DNA of 64,000 nucleotides from JAICND01 sp040905905 (GCA_040905905.1 JBBDQN010000031.1:290782-354781), one strand, 5' to 3'. Shown: positions 9,043 through 18,134, counted from the stretch's first letter. Notes: generated from the sequence alone by a model not told the origin. Numbers and translations: made by a program.

Positions 9043-10533
9043 GTGCTATTCGAGGTCGACTACCTGGCGCTCGCCCCCGAGCTGATCATCGTGGCCACCC
9101 TGGTGGTGGTCCTGACCACCGACCTGTTTGTGAGGCGGGAGAACAAGTACTGGATCGCCGCGTTCTCGGTTCTGGCGGTACCGCTCGCCGCCATTCCCCT
9201 TATCATCATGGCCGTCGACGGTTCTACGCGGTCGATGTTCGGCGACTCGTTTGTGGTCGACACCTTTGCCCTCTTCCTCAAAGGATTCTTCCTCGTCGCG
9301 GCGTATCTGGTGTTGCTCATGTCGGTCTCGTATATCGAGGGTGATCGCTACTACCAGGGGGAGTACTACTTCCTCATCCTCTGCTCGTTGCTGGGATCGA
9401 TGATCATGTCGTCTTCCCGTGACCTCATCGTCATGTTCATCGGTTTGGAGCTGACGACCGCTCCGCTGTTCATGCTCGCCGGGTGGCGCAAAGGCGATAT
9501 GCGATCCAACGAAGCGTCCCTGAAGTACTACATCCTCGGGGTCCTTTCGACGGCTCTACTTCTCTACGGGATGTCTCTGGTTTATGGCCTGACGGGGGCA
9601 GTTTCCTTCAGCGAGATCAGCGCCGCAGTGGCCGACCCGGAGTTGGCCGGCCAGCCCGCCATGGGCGTCGCCGTGCTTCTGATGATCGTCGGGTTCGGCT
9701 TCAAGATCTCCTCGGTCCCGTTCCACTTTTGGGCACCCGACGTATACGAAGGCGCACCCACGCCCGTAACCGCGTATCTGTCAGTCAATTCCAAGGCGGC
9801 CGGGTTCGTGGCGATGCTCATCGTGCTCTATCTGGCGGTGCCCGGAGTGGCCTCGGTGTGGGCTCCGGCGGTGTGGGCCATGGCGGCGGGCTCGATGATC
9901 GTCGGAAACCTCTCCGCCTTGCGACAACAGAACATCGTCCGCCTATTGGCTTACTCCTCGATCGCCCAGGCCGGTTTCATGCTGGTCCCGTTTGCCGCCG
10001 CCGCGGTGGCCGGGGCGGACCTGTCCGAGGCGTTCTCGGCGACGGTCATTTACCTGGTGATCTTCGGGATCATGAATCTCGGGGCGTTTGCCGTTGTCAT
10101 CGCCGCCGCCCGCAAGACCGGCAGCGGAGACATCGACGGCTGGGCCGGGCTCGGGTCGTACGACCCGCGGCTGGGCCTGCTCGCAGGGGCCTTCTTCTTT
10201 TCGCTGGCCGGCATTCCTCCCCTGGCCGGTTGGTTCGCCAAGTTCGTTATGTTCCGCTCGGTGATGATTGCCGGGGGAGGGGCAACGGTGGCTCTGGCTG
10301 TGATCGCCGCTGTCAACACGGTCATTGCCCTCTACTACTACGCCAGGGTGGTCAAGGCGGTCTGGCTTGATGAGGCTCCGGCCATTGCGACCGGGGATCG
10401 AAATTTCGTCCCTTCGGGCTCTCTCCGATTGGCGCTGCTGATCTCAGGTGTTCTCACCCTGGTGGTGGGGGTGTTCCCTGCCATTGCGTCGATTTTTGGC
10501 GACGCTTCCCGGGTGCTGGCCACTGGTGGCTGA
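9043..10533 (+). CDS. nuoN: NADH-quinone oxidoreductase subunit N
   Basis: The third antiporter-like subunit, 496 residues, placed between NuoM and NuoK in the assembled arm. Motifs include FIGLELTTAPLFML, GFGFKISSVPFHFWAPDVYEG and LAYSSIAQAGFML. The GTG start at 9043 is preceded by GGAGG at 9031-9035. It ends the operon, and a strong palindrome follows at 10571-10624. Confidence 0.94.
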   Translation: MLFEVDYLALAPELIIVATLVVVLTTDLFVRRENKYWIAAFSVLAVPLAAIPLIIMAVDGSTRSMFGDSFVVDTFALFLKGFFLVAAYLVLLMSVSYIEGDRYYQGEYYFLILCSLLGSMIMSSSRDLIVMFIGLELTTAPLFMLAGWRKGDMRSNEASLKYYILGVLSTALLLYGMSLVYGLTGAVSFSEISAAVADPELAGQPAMGVAVLLMIVGFGFKISSVPFHFWAPDVYEGAPTPVTAYLSVNSKAAGFVAMLIVLYLAVPGVASVWAPAVWAMAAGSMIVGNLSALRQQNIVRLLAYSSIAQAGFMLVPFAAAAVAGADLSEAFSATVIYLVIFGIMNLGAFAVVIAAARKTGSGDIDGWAGLGSYDPRLGLLAGAFFFSLAGIPPLAGWFAKFVMFRSVMIAGGGATVALAVIAAVNTVIALYYYARVVKAVWLDEAPAIATGDRNFVPSGSLRLALLISGVLTLVVGVFPAIASIFGDASRVLATGG

Positions 10534-10556
10534 GTTCGGCTGAGTTCGGCTGAGTT
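10531..10556 (+). repeat. Short tandem repeat over the nuoN stop
   Basis: The ten-base unit TGAGTTCGGC occurs twice, followed by a partial third copy (TGAGTTC). It starts at the nuoN stop codon itself, so every unit carries an in-phase-independent TGA. It may be slippage or a remnant of an inserted repeat. Confidence 0.7.
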
Positions 10557-10570
10557 CCTCAAACCCCCCC

Positions 10571-10624
10571 GCTTTTGGCGCGTCGTTGCGACGCCAGGGG
10601 AGCAGAACGACGCGCCAAAACGAG
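10571..10624. repeat. Dispersed palindromic repeat, family 1, copy A
   Basis: The arms TTTTGGCGCGTCGTT (10573-10587) and AACGACGCGCCAAAA (10606-10620) are perfectly complementary over 15 bases around an 18-base loop. The loop contains CCAGGGGAGCAG. It lies between convergent nuoN and the MBL-fold gene and could end transcription in both directions. Related copies are at 19272-19325 and, inverted, at 38665-38719. Confidence 0.85.
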
Positions 10625-10649
10625 GCTTGGAGGCCCCTTGCCTCACGTC

Positions 10650-11471
10650 TCACGCCTTCGAACCGACCTCCACCACCATTCCTTCGGCCACGGCCTCGGC
10701 ATTAGCGAAGTGTTCACGGGCCTGGGCTGCGATGTGGTCGATCTCAGAGTCGGTGCGGGTGGGATCGTGGCTGGTCAGAAGGAGGCGTCCTACTCCGGCG
10801 GCCGTGGCGAGGGAGGCGGCGGCTTCCCAGGTCGAGTGTCCCCACCCCTTCTTGGTGGTGGCCCATTCATCCGGGTAGTACTGGGCGTCGTAAATGAGAA
10901 CGTCGGCCTTGTCCGCCAGTTTCAACACGGCCTTATCGCTGTCCGGGTCACCGTGTTCCACGTCGGTGGCCACCGTCAGCACCGCTCCGTCCTTCTCCAG
11001 TCTGTATCCGGTTACACCTTGGGGGTGATAGAGGGTGGAGGACGTGACGGAGAATCCCCCGATGTCGAGAGTCTCTCCGTCCAGATGGTGAAAGTGTTTC
11101 TTGGCCGGAGCAGAGCGGAACGAGACGGGAAAATAAGGGGGCTGCATCACCGCTTCGAGGGCATCCTCGATCCCCATTCCATTAGGACGGTGGCCATAGA
11201 AGTCGAAACGGTTGCGGCTGTCGTACAACGGGGCAAAGAACGGCAGTGCTTGCGTGTGATCCCAGTGCAGGTGGGTTAGAAGAATCGTGAAATGGGCGGG
11301 ACCGGTTACCCGGCCGATGTTGAGGGCGCCGCTGCCGGCGTCGATCAACAGACGATGATCCTCGGTGAGAACAACCTCGAAGCAGGTTGTCGCACCGCCA
11401 TATCGGTGGAATTGGGGACCACTGACTGGTGAGGACCCCCTGGCCCCTCGGCAGACAACGGTAAATCCCAT
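10650..11471 (-). CDS. MBL-fold metallo-hydrolase
   Basis: A metallo-beta-lactamase-fold hydrolase of 273 residues. The zinc motif is His67-x-His69-x-Asp71-His72 (THLHWDH). Further ligands are likely in TLYHPQG, ATDVEHGD and the late LLLTSHDP. The N-terminal RGARGSSPVSGP and RYGGATTC are typical of the branch that includes phosphodiesterase-like and PhnP-like proteins. The ATG at 11471 is preferred over a GTG two codons upstream. The substrate is unknown. Confidence 0.85.
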   Translation of the reverse strand: MGFTVVCRGARGSSPVSGPQFHRYGGATTCFEVVLTEDHRLLIDAGSGALNIGRVTGPAHFTILLTHLHWDHTQALPFFAPLYDSRNRFDFYGHRPNGMGIEDALEAVMQPPYFPVSFRSAPAKKHFHHLDGETLDIGGFSVTSSTLYHPQGVTGYRLEKDGAVLTVATDVEHGDPDSDKAVLKLADKADVLIYDAQYYPDEWATTKKGWGHSTWEAAASLATAAGVGRLLLTSHDPTRTDSEIDHIAAQAREHFANAEAVAEGMVVEVGSKA

Positions 11472-11483
11472 GACCACCAGAAT

Positions 11484-12062
11484 CTACTGGCCTGATTCCA
11501 GTGCCGGAGTCGAGTGATATTCCCGATCCAGTAACGAATAGAGGGTGTGGTCCACCCAGCGGCCCCGAATCAGCAATTCCTCCCGAAGGACGCCTTCGCG
11601 GGAAAACCCGAGCTTTTCAGCAACTCTCTCGGAGGGGCGGTTGCCGATAGCGATGCGGAGGGTGAGTTTGTGGAATCCGAGTTGATCAAAGCCGACCTTG
11701 ACGATGGCGGCGGTGGCTTCGGTCGCAATTCCGTGAGTGGTGGCATCGCTGCGCACCCAGTATCCGATCTCGCCAGTCCGGGTGAGGCGGGACACCGACC
11801 AGATGGAGATGTTGCCGAGATGGCGCCGTACATCTCCCCGGCGACGAATTGCGTAGTCGTAGGCCCGGCCTTCCTTCCAAGCTTCGCCGCTGTCCCTGAT
11901 GTAGTTGGAGGCGTCATCCTTGCGATACCCGGGGTGTGCCCAGGGCAACCATTCGTTGAGATCTGACAGCGAACTCTGGACTGCTTCGGTAACCGAATTG
12001 ATGTCGCGCCGCGTGAAACGGCGCAGAATCAAACGTTCGGTGTCGATACGCTGAGTAGGCAT
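11484..12062 (-). CDS. GNAT-family N-acetyltransferase (RimJ/RimL type)
   Basis: A 192-residue acetyltransferase. It opens with IDTERLILRRFTRRD, the usual start of the RimJ/RimL branch. It has GEIGYWV, then the acetyl-CoA region GIATEATAAIVKVGF, and ends with NRPSERVAEKLGFSREGVLRE. These enzymes acetylate protein N-termini or small amines; the target is not known. It is separated by 12 bases from the downstream MBL-fold gene on the same strand. Confidence 0.9.
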   Translation of the reverse strand: MPTQRIDTERLILRRFTRRDINSVTEAVQSSLSDLNEWLPWAHPGYRKDDASNYIRDSGEAWKEGRAYDYAIRRRGDVRRHLGNISIWSVSRLTRTGEIGYWVRSDATTHGIATEATAAIVKVGFDQLGFHKLTLRIAIGNRPSERVAEKLGFSREGVLREELLIRGRWVDHTLYSLLDREYHSTPALESGQ

Positions 12063-12089
12063 CGGCGGTCCAGCCTATAACGTGGCGAA

Positions 12090-12620
12090 ATGTGGGACCG
12101 CTTGCAAATCCGCCCGGCTTTTGAATCCGACTCACCACTCCCGCGGGCGGCGGTCCTGATCCCGCTCTACGAGGATGAGAACGGCGATGTGCGGGTGGTT
12201 CTCACCAAACGGCCCGAGACGATGCCCACCCACGCCGGACACATTTCCTTCCCCGGGGGCCGACCCGATCCCGATGACGGCAGCGTGGTGGTCACTGCGT
12301 TGAGGGAAGCTGAAGAGGAGGTCGGGATCGACCCGACCACGGTCGAGATTCTTGGCTATCTGCCGGAGATCCATACCGTGGAGTACAAGTTGCTGGTGGT
12401 ACCGGTAGTAGGCAGGTTGTCGGGGATACCCCGTTTGAGGCCCTCGGAACGAGAGGTCGCCCGGATCCTTATCCCCCGCCTGGAAGACCTGGCCGAGCCG
12501 GGCTCTTGGCGCTTCGAGCGCTGGGGTGACCGACAAATATGGTTCTACGAAATCGAAGGTGAAATCTTGTGGGGCGCGACGGCCCACATGATGCGCAACC
12601 TACTTGGCATGACTCCTTGA
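12090..12620 (+). CDS. Nudix hydrolase, CoA pyrophosphatase-like
   Basis: A 176-residue Nudix protein. The Nudix box spans about residues 56-80 (GGRPDPDD, then REAEEEVGI). The preceding VVLTKRP and THAGHISFPGG match the extra signature of coenzyme A diphosphatases. Such enzymes split CoA or acyl-CoA to phosphopantetheine and 3',5'-ADP. A -10-like TATAAC at 12076-12081 lies eight bases before the ATG, so the mRNA may be leaderless or nearly so. Confidence 0.85.
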   Translation: MWDRLQIRPAFESDSPLPRAAVLIPLYEDENGDVRVVLTKRPETMPTHAGHISFPGGRPDPDDGSVVVTALREAEEEVGIDPTTVEILGYLPEIHTVEYKLLVVPVVGRLSGIPRLRPSEREVARILIPRLEDLAEPGSWRFERWGDRQIWFYEIEGEILWGATAHMMRNLLGMTP

Positions 12621-13100
12621 AGGGAACAGCAACTCACGGGCCTGCTCACGCCAGCCTTCTCTCTCGATCCGTTCTGCCACCGTTGGGAGCCGGATTGACA
12701 GGTGATAAAGCGCCGAATCGGACATGTTGGCCAACCGGTTGAGACTTGTGATTCCTTCGGCCGCCAACAGCACGGCGATCTTTGGCCCGATTCCTTTGAC
12801 CAGTTCGAGATCCGGTCGTGTCTCCAACTCGTCAAGCACCACTGACATGTCGTGGGCAGGCGGCTCGGTGGGCTCTGCGTCATAACGCAGGTCCAGGGAA
12901 ATGACTTTTGGAAGTGCAGCCGTGGAGTTCAACTCCTCCTGCAGACGTAGACGTTCGACGTCGGCTGCCGACAGGCGCGTGTACAGATTGACAACCTGGT
13001 TGCTCAGGGTGCGGCGGCTTCGTCCCCAGACGAACCAACCAACTCCGGCCCCGATGGCCGCCCCAAACAATGCTCCAACGATAAGCCCCACGATATCCAC
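12600..13100 (-). CDS. Membrane-anchored helix-hairpin-helix protein of unknown function
   Basis: The 166-residue protein starts with a glycine-rich membrane helix (about 3-26). A basic or coiled segment follows, then a helix-hairpin-helix fold near residues 97-127 (LELVKGIGPKIAVLLAAEGI). This fold is used for sequence-independent DNA binding, or as a structural element in proteins of the DUF4332 type. The GTG at 13100 has AAGGAG nearby upstream. It overlaps the 3' end of the convergent Nudix gene by 21 bases. The function is not known. Confidence 0.7.
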   Translation of the reverse strand: MDIVGLIVGALFGAAIGAGVGWFVWGRSRRTLSNQVVNLYTRLSAADVERLRLQEELNSTAALPKVISLDLRYDAEPTEPPAHDMSVVLDELETRPDLELVKGIGPKIAVLLAAEGITSLNRLANMSDSALYHLSIRLPTVAERIEREGWREQARELLFPSRSHAK

Positions 13101-13179
13101 TGCCCCTGTGCTCCTTTGACCTTGGACAGGTTACCCCAGCGACCACCAGGTGTGGCGAAAATTCACTCTAGGTGGTCGC

Positions 13180-14748
13180 CTATATTTGGCCGGTCCGCAG
13201 GAGGCCGACAACGATTCCGTCGACCAGCGCCTCCCAGGAGGCTTCGATGACATTGTCGTGTACCCCGATGGTACTCCACGAAGTGACGCTATCAGACGTC
13301 TCGAGCAGCACTCGTACTCGGGCGCCGGTGCCGTCAGCCGAGTCCAGGACACGGACCCGATAGTCGGTAAGTCGCAGCGTCTCCACCGCTGGAAAGCGTG
13401 ACCTGAGGGCGGCTCGCAACGCCTGGTCGAGGGCATTGACCGGCCCATTTCCTTCGCCCGTTGACACCACCCGCTTACCGTCGACAACCACCTTCACGGT
13501 GGCCTCGGCGATCACCTCTTCGGCTGCCCGTCTTTCGACAAAAGTTCGAAAGGATTCCAACTGGAAGAAGGGCTGTTCCCAGCCGAGCGTTCGTCGTACC
13601 AGCAGCTCAAAGGTACCGTCGGCGGCCTCGAACTGGTAGCCGATGTGTTCCAGTTGTTTGACCCTGTCCAAGACCGCCCGCGCTTGTTCGTCGGACAGGT
13701 TCAACCCCAATTCCGCCGCCCTGGCCACGATGGAAGCGCGGCCAGCCTGCTCGGAAACAACGATTCTGGTCATGTTGCCGACGTTGACTGGTGGGGTGTG
13801 TTCGTAGGCATCAGGTCGGCGGGCCAGGGCGGACGTGTGGAGACCCGCCTTGTGTGTGAATGCCGACGTGCCCACGTAGGGGCGGTGGGGGTCGAGAGTG
13901 ATGTTGACGATCTCGGCGATGTGGTGGGAGGTCGGTGCTAGCTCGGCAAGACGTTCGGACGAAACCACCGGTATACCCATCTTGAGTACGAGGTCGGGGA
14001 TGATCGAGCAAAGATCGGCGTTGCCGGTCCGCTCCCCGTATCCGTTGACGCAACCTTGCACCTGGCGAACACCAGCCTGGACCGCCGATAGCGAGGCTGC
14101 AACCGCGCAGCCAGAGTCGTTGTGAAAGTGCACTCCCAATTCGGCTCCGACCAGGTTGGCGCGCACCTTCTCAATGGAACTGACGATCTCGTGCGGTAGG
14201 TTGCCGCCGTTGGTGTCGCAGAGGATCAGTCGTTCGGCGCCCGCCTCGTGGGCGGCGCCCAACACTCTGATGGAGAACTCGGGATTGGCTTTGTAGCCGT
14301 CGAAGAAGTGTTCGGCATCAAAGAACACACGGCGGTCATGGCGGCGAAGGAACTCAACGGACTCCGCCACCATCCGAACGCCTTCGTCGAGATCGGTTCG
14401 TAGTGCCTCGCGTACGTGATAGTCCCAGGCCTTGCCCACGATGCAGATCGCCTCGGTCTCGGCGGCCAACAACGCAGCGAGCTGGGAGTCACTGGCCACG
14501 GCACTCTGCGGGTGCCGGGTCGACCCGAAGGCGACCAGGCACGCATTCTTTAGGTCGAGTTCCTGTCTTGCCCGGGTGAAGAACTGGTCGTCTTTGGGGA
14601 GAGCTCCGGGCCATCCGCCTTCGATGTAGTGGACCCCGAGATGGTCGAGGAGTGTGGCAATGCGGAGCTTGTCGTTCACCGTGAGGGAAATCCCTTCTTG
14701 TTGGGACCCGTCCCGCAATGTTGTGTCGTAGATCTCGAGTTGGTTCAT
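13180..14748 (-). CDS. cimA: (R)-citramalate synthase
   Basis: Condenses pyruvate and acetyl-CoA to citramalate, the first step of threonine-independent isoleucine synthesis. The 522-residue protein has YDTTLRDGSQQEGIS at the N terminus, HFHNDSGCAVAAS (metal-binding histidines) and GCVNGYGERTGNADL. A C-terminal regulatory domain like that of LeuA follows. The length fits CimA rather than isopropylmalate synthase. The ATG at 14748 starts MNQLEIYDTTLRDG. Homologous LeuA-like enzymes are the alternative, but the isoleucine-rich leader upstream (14839-14874) supports the isoleucine pathway. Confidence 0.9.
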   Translation of the reverse strand: MNQLEIYDTTLRDGSQQEGISLTVNDKLRIATLLDHLGVHYIEGGWPGALPKDDQFFTRARQELDLKNACLVAFGSTRHPQSAVASDSQLAALLAAETEAICIVGKAWDYHVREALRTDLDEGVRMVAESVEFLRRHDRRVFFDAEHFFDGYKANPEFSIRVLGAAHEAGAERLILCDTNGGNLPHEIVSSIEKVRANLVGAELGVHFHNDSGCAVAASLSAVQAGVRQVQGCVNGYGERTGNADLCSIIPDLVLKMGIPVVSSERLAELAPTSHHIAEIVNITLDPHRPYVGTSAFTHKAGLHTSALARRPDAYEHTPPVNVGNMTRIVVSEQAGRASIVARAAELGLNLSDEQARAVLDRVKQLEHIGYQFEAADGTFELLVRRTLGWEQPFFQLESFRTFVERRAAEEVIAEATVKVVVDGKRVVSTGEGNGPVNALDQALRAALRSRFPAVETLRLTDYRVRVLDSADGTGARVRVLLETSDSVTSWSTIGVHDNVIEASWEALVDGIVVGLLRTGQI

Positions 14749-14785
14749 TTCGGTGTCCTCTCCCTTGTCAAGTCGAGTAGGCACG

Positions 14786-14814
14786 AAAAAACCCTCCGCC
14801 GAGACGAAGGGTTT
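14786..14814 (-). terminator. Intrinsic terminator in the cimA leader (attenuator)
   Basis: On the minus strand AAACCCTTCG pairs with CGGAGGGTTT around a short loop (wobble allowed) and is followed at once by TTTT. It lies between the leader peptide stop (14839) and the cimA start (14748). This is where a transcription attenuator is expected. A second possible stem, GCGCACG with CGTGTGC, sits just upstream of it next to the leader stop and could be the pause or alternative structure. Confidence 0.75.
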
Positions 14815-14838
14815 GGCACACGCCGATGCGACGTGCGC

Positions 14839-14874
14839 CTAGTCGATAATGACGATGGGGTTGATCGTGGCCAT
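14839..14874 (-). CDS. Isoleucine-rich leader peptide of the cimA attenuator
   Basis: An eleven-codon frame on the minus strand reads MATINPIVIID and stops 24 bases before the terminator stem. Four of eleven residues are isoleucine and one is valine. Ribosome stalling at Ile codons when charged tRNA-Ile is scarce would favour an antiterminator and switch cimA on. This is the classical scheme for branched-chain amino-acid operons. No strong ribosome site is visible before the ATG. It is too short for standard gene callers. Confidence 0.75.
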   Translation of the reverse strand: MATINPIVIID

Positions 14875-15047
14875 TGCCGCTGAGTATGGCCCATTGGGAG
14901 TGGTGAGTCAACGGGTCGAATATGTTGCCCGTTTGGAAACCGCTCCCTACAGTTACCGAGCCGGAAGGACCTGAGCCCGGGAGGGAACGGTGCACGCTGC
15001 ACACGAGGGCACAGGTTCTGGTCCTTTCGTATTGGAAAGGAAGGACC

Positions 15048-16343
15048 ATGCGATCCGGAAGCGCCTCCCGCCATGAGCGGCTGTTGCAGCTATTCGAAAA
15101 GAACGCCTTGGCGGCGCGCACCGCCGGTCTGTATCGAATACGAGTCAGCGACAAGGCCCTGGAAGGCGACATTCTCAACATCGAGGGCCGCCGAGTGGTC
15201 AACTTTGGCTCGTGCGCCTATATGGGTCTCAACCTCGATCCACGTCTGAAAGCTGGTGCAATCGATGCGATCGAACGGTACGGCACCGTTTTCTCATCAT
15301 CGACCGCTTACACATCGCTTGAGATGTACAACGAACTGGAAGAGAAGATATCCCGAATATTCGACGCCCATGTGGTTGTTCCCACCACCACGACCCTTGG
15401 TCATCTAGCGGCATTGCCAGTGCTCATCGGCGACGGTGATGTGGTGCTGGTCGACTCCCAGGCACATTCAACCGTACATCTGGGAACCCAAATTCTCCAA
15501 GCCGAGGGCATTCTCGTCAACCCCCTCCCTCACAACAACGTCGATGCTCTAGAGACGGCCATCGCCGAAGCAAGCAAGAGCTTTCGCCGCGTCTGGTACC
15601 TGGCTGATGGGGTCTACTCCATGTTTGGCGATGTGGCTCCGGTCTCAGCGATACATGACCTGTTGGATAGCTACCCGAAACTTCATGTGTACTACGACGA
15701 CGCTCACGGCTTTGGATGGCGTGGCAAATTCGGCCGGGGGTTTGTGCTCGATGGCCGCCCCCTCCACCCGCGGATGGTGGTCATTGTCTCTCTAGCCAAG
15801 TCTTTTGGCTCGGGGGGGGCGGCGATCGCCTTTCCCGATCCGGCCGATGCTCAACGGGTCCAGCTTTGCGGGGGGACCCTCACCTTCTCGGGGCCCCTCC
15901 ATCCGGCCGAGCTGGGTGCGGCCATCGCGGCCGCCGATATCCATCTCTCCGACGAATTGGTCGGCCGCCAAAAACGCCTTCATAGTCAGATCGACCTGGT
16001 CCGTGATGCTCTGGTGAGCGCCTCCCTGCCAGTAGTGGCGCTGGACTCCACCCCGCTCTGGTTTGTCAGGGTCGGGGGAATCTCCCAGGCAATCGATCTG
16101 GCCCGGCGGATGCTTGATGACGGTTTTTATCTCAACCTGGCGTCGTTTCCGGCCGTGGCACCGGGCCAAAGTGGTGTGCGGTTCACACACACCTTGTACC
16201 ACTCCGACGACCAAATACATGACATGATCGAGGCTTTGACCCGCCATGTCAGGGCCGTAACCGGTCACCTTGAGATAGTCATCGACCTTGCCACTCTGGA
16301 GCAAGGGGCAACGGCGCCCGGCAAGAGCATTTCCGCCGGCTGA
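15048..16343 (+). CDS. Alpha-oxoamine synthase family PLP enzyme (serine palmitoyltransferase/KBL/AONS-like)
   Basis: A 431-residue fold-type I PLP enzyme. The PLP lysine is in VSLAKSFGSGG. The aspartate that binds the pyridine ring is in YYDDAHGFGWRG, and DSQAHSTVH supplies the usual histidine region. Family members join an amino acid to an acyl-CoA with loss of CO2. The sequence alone does not separate serine palmitoyltransferase, 2-amino-3-ketobutyrate CoA ligase and 8-amino-7-oxononanoate synthase. No biotin, threonine or lipid gene is next to it. The ATG at 15048 follows GGAAAGGAAGGA. Confidence 0.85.
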   Translation: MRSGSASRHERLLQLFEKNALAARTAGLYRIRVSDKALEGDILNIEGRRVVNFGSCAYMGLNLDPRLKAGAIDAIERYGTVFSSSTAYTSLEMYNELEEKISRIFDAHVVVPTTTTLGHLAALPVLIGDGDVVLVDSQAHSTVHLGTQILQAEGILVNPLPHNNVDALETAIAEASKSFRRVWYLADGVYSMFGDVAPVSAIHDLLDSYPKLHVYYDDAHGFGWRGKFGRGFVLDGRPLHPRMVVIVSLAKSFGSGGAAIAFPDPADAQRVQLCGGTLTFSGPLHPAELGAAIAAADIHLSDELVGRQKRLHSQIDLVRDALVSASLPVVALDSTPLWFVRVGGISQAIDLARRMLDDGFYLNLASFPAVAPGQSGVRFTHTLYHSDDQIHDMIEALTRHVRAVTGHLEIVIDLATLEQGATAPGKSISAG

Positions 16344-16384
16344 TTCTCCTTTTCTCGGCCAGAAACCCAGCCGATAAGCCCTGT

Positions 16385-18124
16385 ATGCCCCAGGCTGTTG
16401 GTGCTCTCGTGGCGTCAGGCACTGCCAACGTCTCACCGCGCAAACCCTTGCGTGTGTACGCATCGGCCGCCTGTTTCCTGATGCTGGTGGCAGCGGCCAT
16501 CATCACCGTGCTCGACCCTCAGAATGACGAAGTGGGTCCGATCGCGGTCATGGTGGGCAGCCTGGTCTCTGGAATTCTGGTATTACGCGGCTCGAGAGCG
16601 TACGTAGATCGTGAGCGTCTCGCCTGGCGCCTGGTGGGTGGAGGTTTCGTTTACATAGCCCTGGCGGTGCTTGTGTACGCCGTGTTGTCGACGGTGCTCG
16701 TGCTGCCGGCGTTTGGACCGTACGACCTCGTCTTCCTGTCGGCATATGGGATCACCCTGACCGGATTCGCCCTGATGCCACACCTCGGGTCGGTACTTCG
16801 GAGTCGAGCACGGGTAATCCTTGATGGTGTGATCGGCGCCACCGCCATGGCCACCCTCGTGTGGGTTCTGTTTCTTCCATCGCTCCAGGCTCATCTGACG
16901 TCGGCGACGATCTGGGAGAGATTTGCAGGTGTCGCCTACCCGGTGATTGACACTGTGGCCGTAGTAGTTGCGTTGATCGTAACTATCCGCCGCTCCGCCT
17001 GGCGTTTCGACATCCGGATCGTCCTTCTCGGCGTTGGAATGTTGGTCCAGGTCGTCGGCGACTTAAGTCTGATGTCTTCAGGAGTGGGCCAGACCTTTGC
17101 CAATGCCGAGCCCAACTTCCTTTTCTTCATTCTCGCCCAGATGTGCTATCTCGGCGTCGGCACTTGGATCGGCCATCGGCCTAAGCCCAGGGAGTACGCC
17201 GACAAGCGGCAGGGACTATGGCCGATGCTGGCCCCATACGCCGCGGTCGTGTTGCTGGCCTGGTTGGTGGGCACCAAGCTGATAGAGAGCACTTTGGCAC
17301 CTGACACGCTCGCACTGCTGGCGATCGCGGTTGTCATTGTCGCCCTGGTGATCATTCGCCAGACTGTCGCTCTGAAGGAATATCACGTCCTGGTCGAACA
17401 GCGACGAAAGGCCCTGGTCGCGTCCGTATCCCACGAACTTCGCACACCGCTGACAGCCATGGTCGGATTTCTCGATGTCATGAAGGACCCCAACGTCTCC
17501 ATCGGTGACGAAGAACGACACGAGCTGACCGGGGTGGTTCATCAACAGGCCATGTACATGTCGCGGATCGTTGCCGACCTCTTGCTACTAGCCCGCGACT
17601 CCGCCGGGCCCGACTTGAGGGAGTCGGTGGTGAAGATCGAAAAGCTTGTCAACGACTCGGTGTGGTCGGGGCGATCGACCCCTGTCGGCCTCGAGGTGGA
17701 AGTCGAGCCGGGACTCAGTGCTTACCTCGATCCTGATCGCATGCGACAGGTGCTCGACAACCTGGTCACCAATGCTATTCGCTATGGGCGAGGCAATGTG
17801 CTTGTGACCGCCGGGGCCCTCGAAGGCGACATCGTTTTCGAAGTGCACGACGACGGGCCCGGCATCCCTCGGAAGTATGAACTGGCCATCTGGGAACAGT
17901 TCGAGCGTGGGCCCAACCGGCTCAACGCCAACGTCCCCGGTTCCGGCATCGGCCTGGCCGTCGTCGACTTGATCGTTCGCCGTCATGGCGGCACCGCTTC
18001 TCACGAGCGATCAAAGCGGCTGGGAGGAGCATGTTTCCGCGTCATCTTGCCGCGTCGTCATCGGTCGGCACCCGCCCCGGCATCTCGGCCGGAAGGGTTG
18101 CATGCATCGGTGCCCGCTCAGTAG
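16385..18124 (+). CDS. Multi-pass membrane sensor histidine kinase
   Basis: The 579-residue protein has about ten membrane helices in residues 20-330. A HisKA domain follows with His350 (VSHELRTPLTAM), then a HATPase domain. Its N-box is DNLVTNAIRYGRG, its G1 box is HDDGPGIP, and GSGIGLAVVDLIV follows. It should autophosphorylate in response to a membrane or envelope signal. No response regulator is adjacent. The helix-rich sensor is like those of orphan actinobacterial kinases. The gene ends 10 bases before the trpS leader peptide. Confidence 0.9.
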   Translation: MPQAVGALVASGTANVSPRKPLRVYASAACFLMLVAAAIITVLDPQNDEVGPIAVMVGSLVSGILVLRGSRAYVDRERLAWRLVGGGFVYIALAVLVYAVLSTVLVLPAFGPYDLVFLSAYGITLTGFALMPHLGSVLRSRARVILDGVIGATAMATLVWVLFLPSLQAHLTSATIWERFAGVAYPVIDTVAVVVALIVTIRRSAWRFDIRIVLLGVGMLVQVVGDLSLMSSGVGQTFANAEPNFLFFILAQMCYLGVGTWIGHRPKPREYADKRQGLWPMLAPYAAVVLLAWLVGTKLIESTLAPDTLALLAIAVVIVALVIIRQTVALKEYHVLVEQRRKALVASVSHELRTPLTAMVGFLDVMKDPNVSIGDEERHELTGVVHQQAMYMSRIVADLLLLARDSAGPDLRESVVKIEKLVNDSVWSGRSTPVGLEVEVEPGLSAYLDPDRMRQVLDNLVTNAIRYGRGNVLVTAGALEGDIVFEVHDDGPGIPRKYELAIWEQFERGPNRLNANVPGSGIGLAVVDLIVRRHGGTASHERSKRLGGACFRVILPRRHRSAPAPASRPEGLHASVPAQ

Positions 18125-18134
18125 TGTTCGTGCT

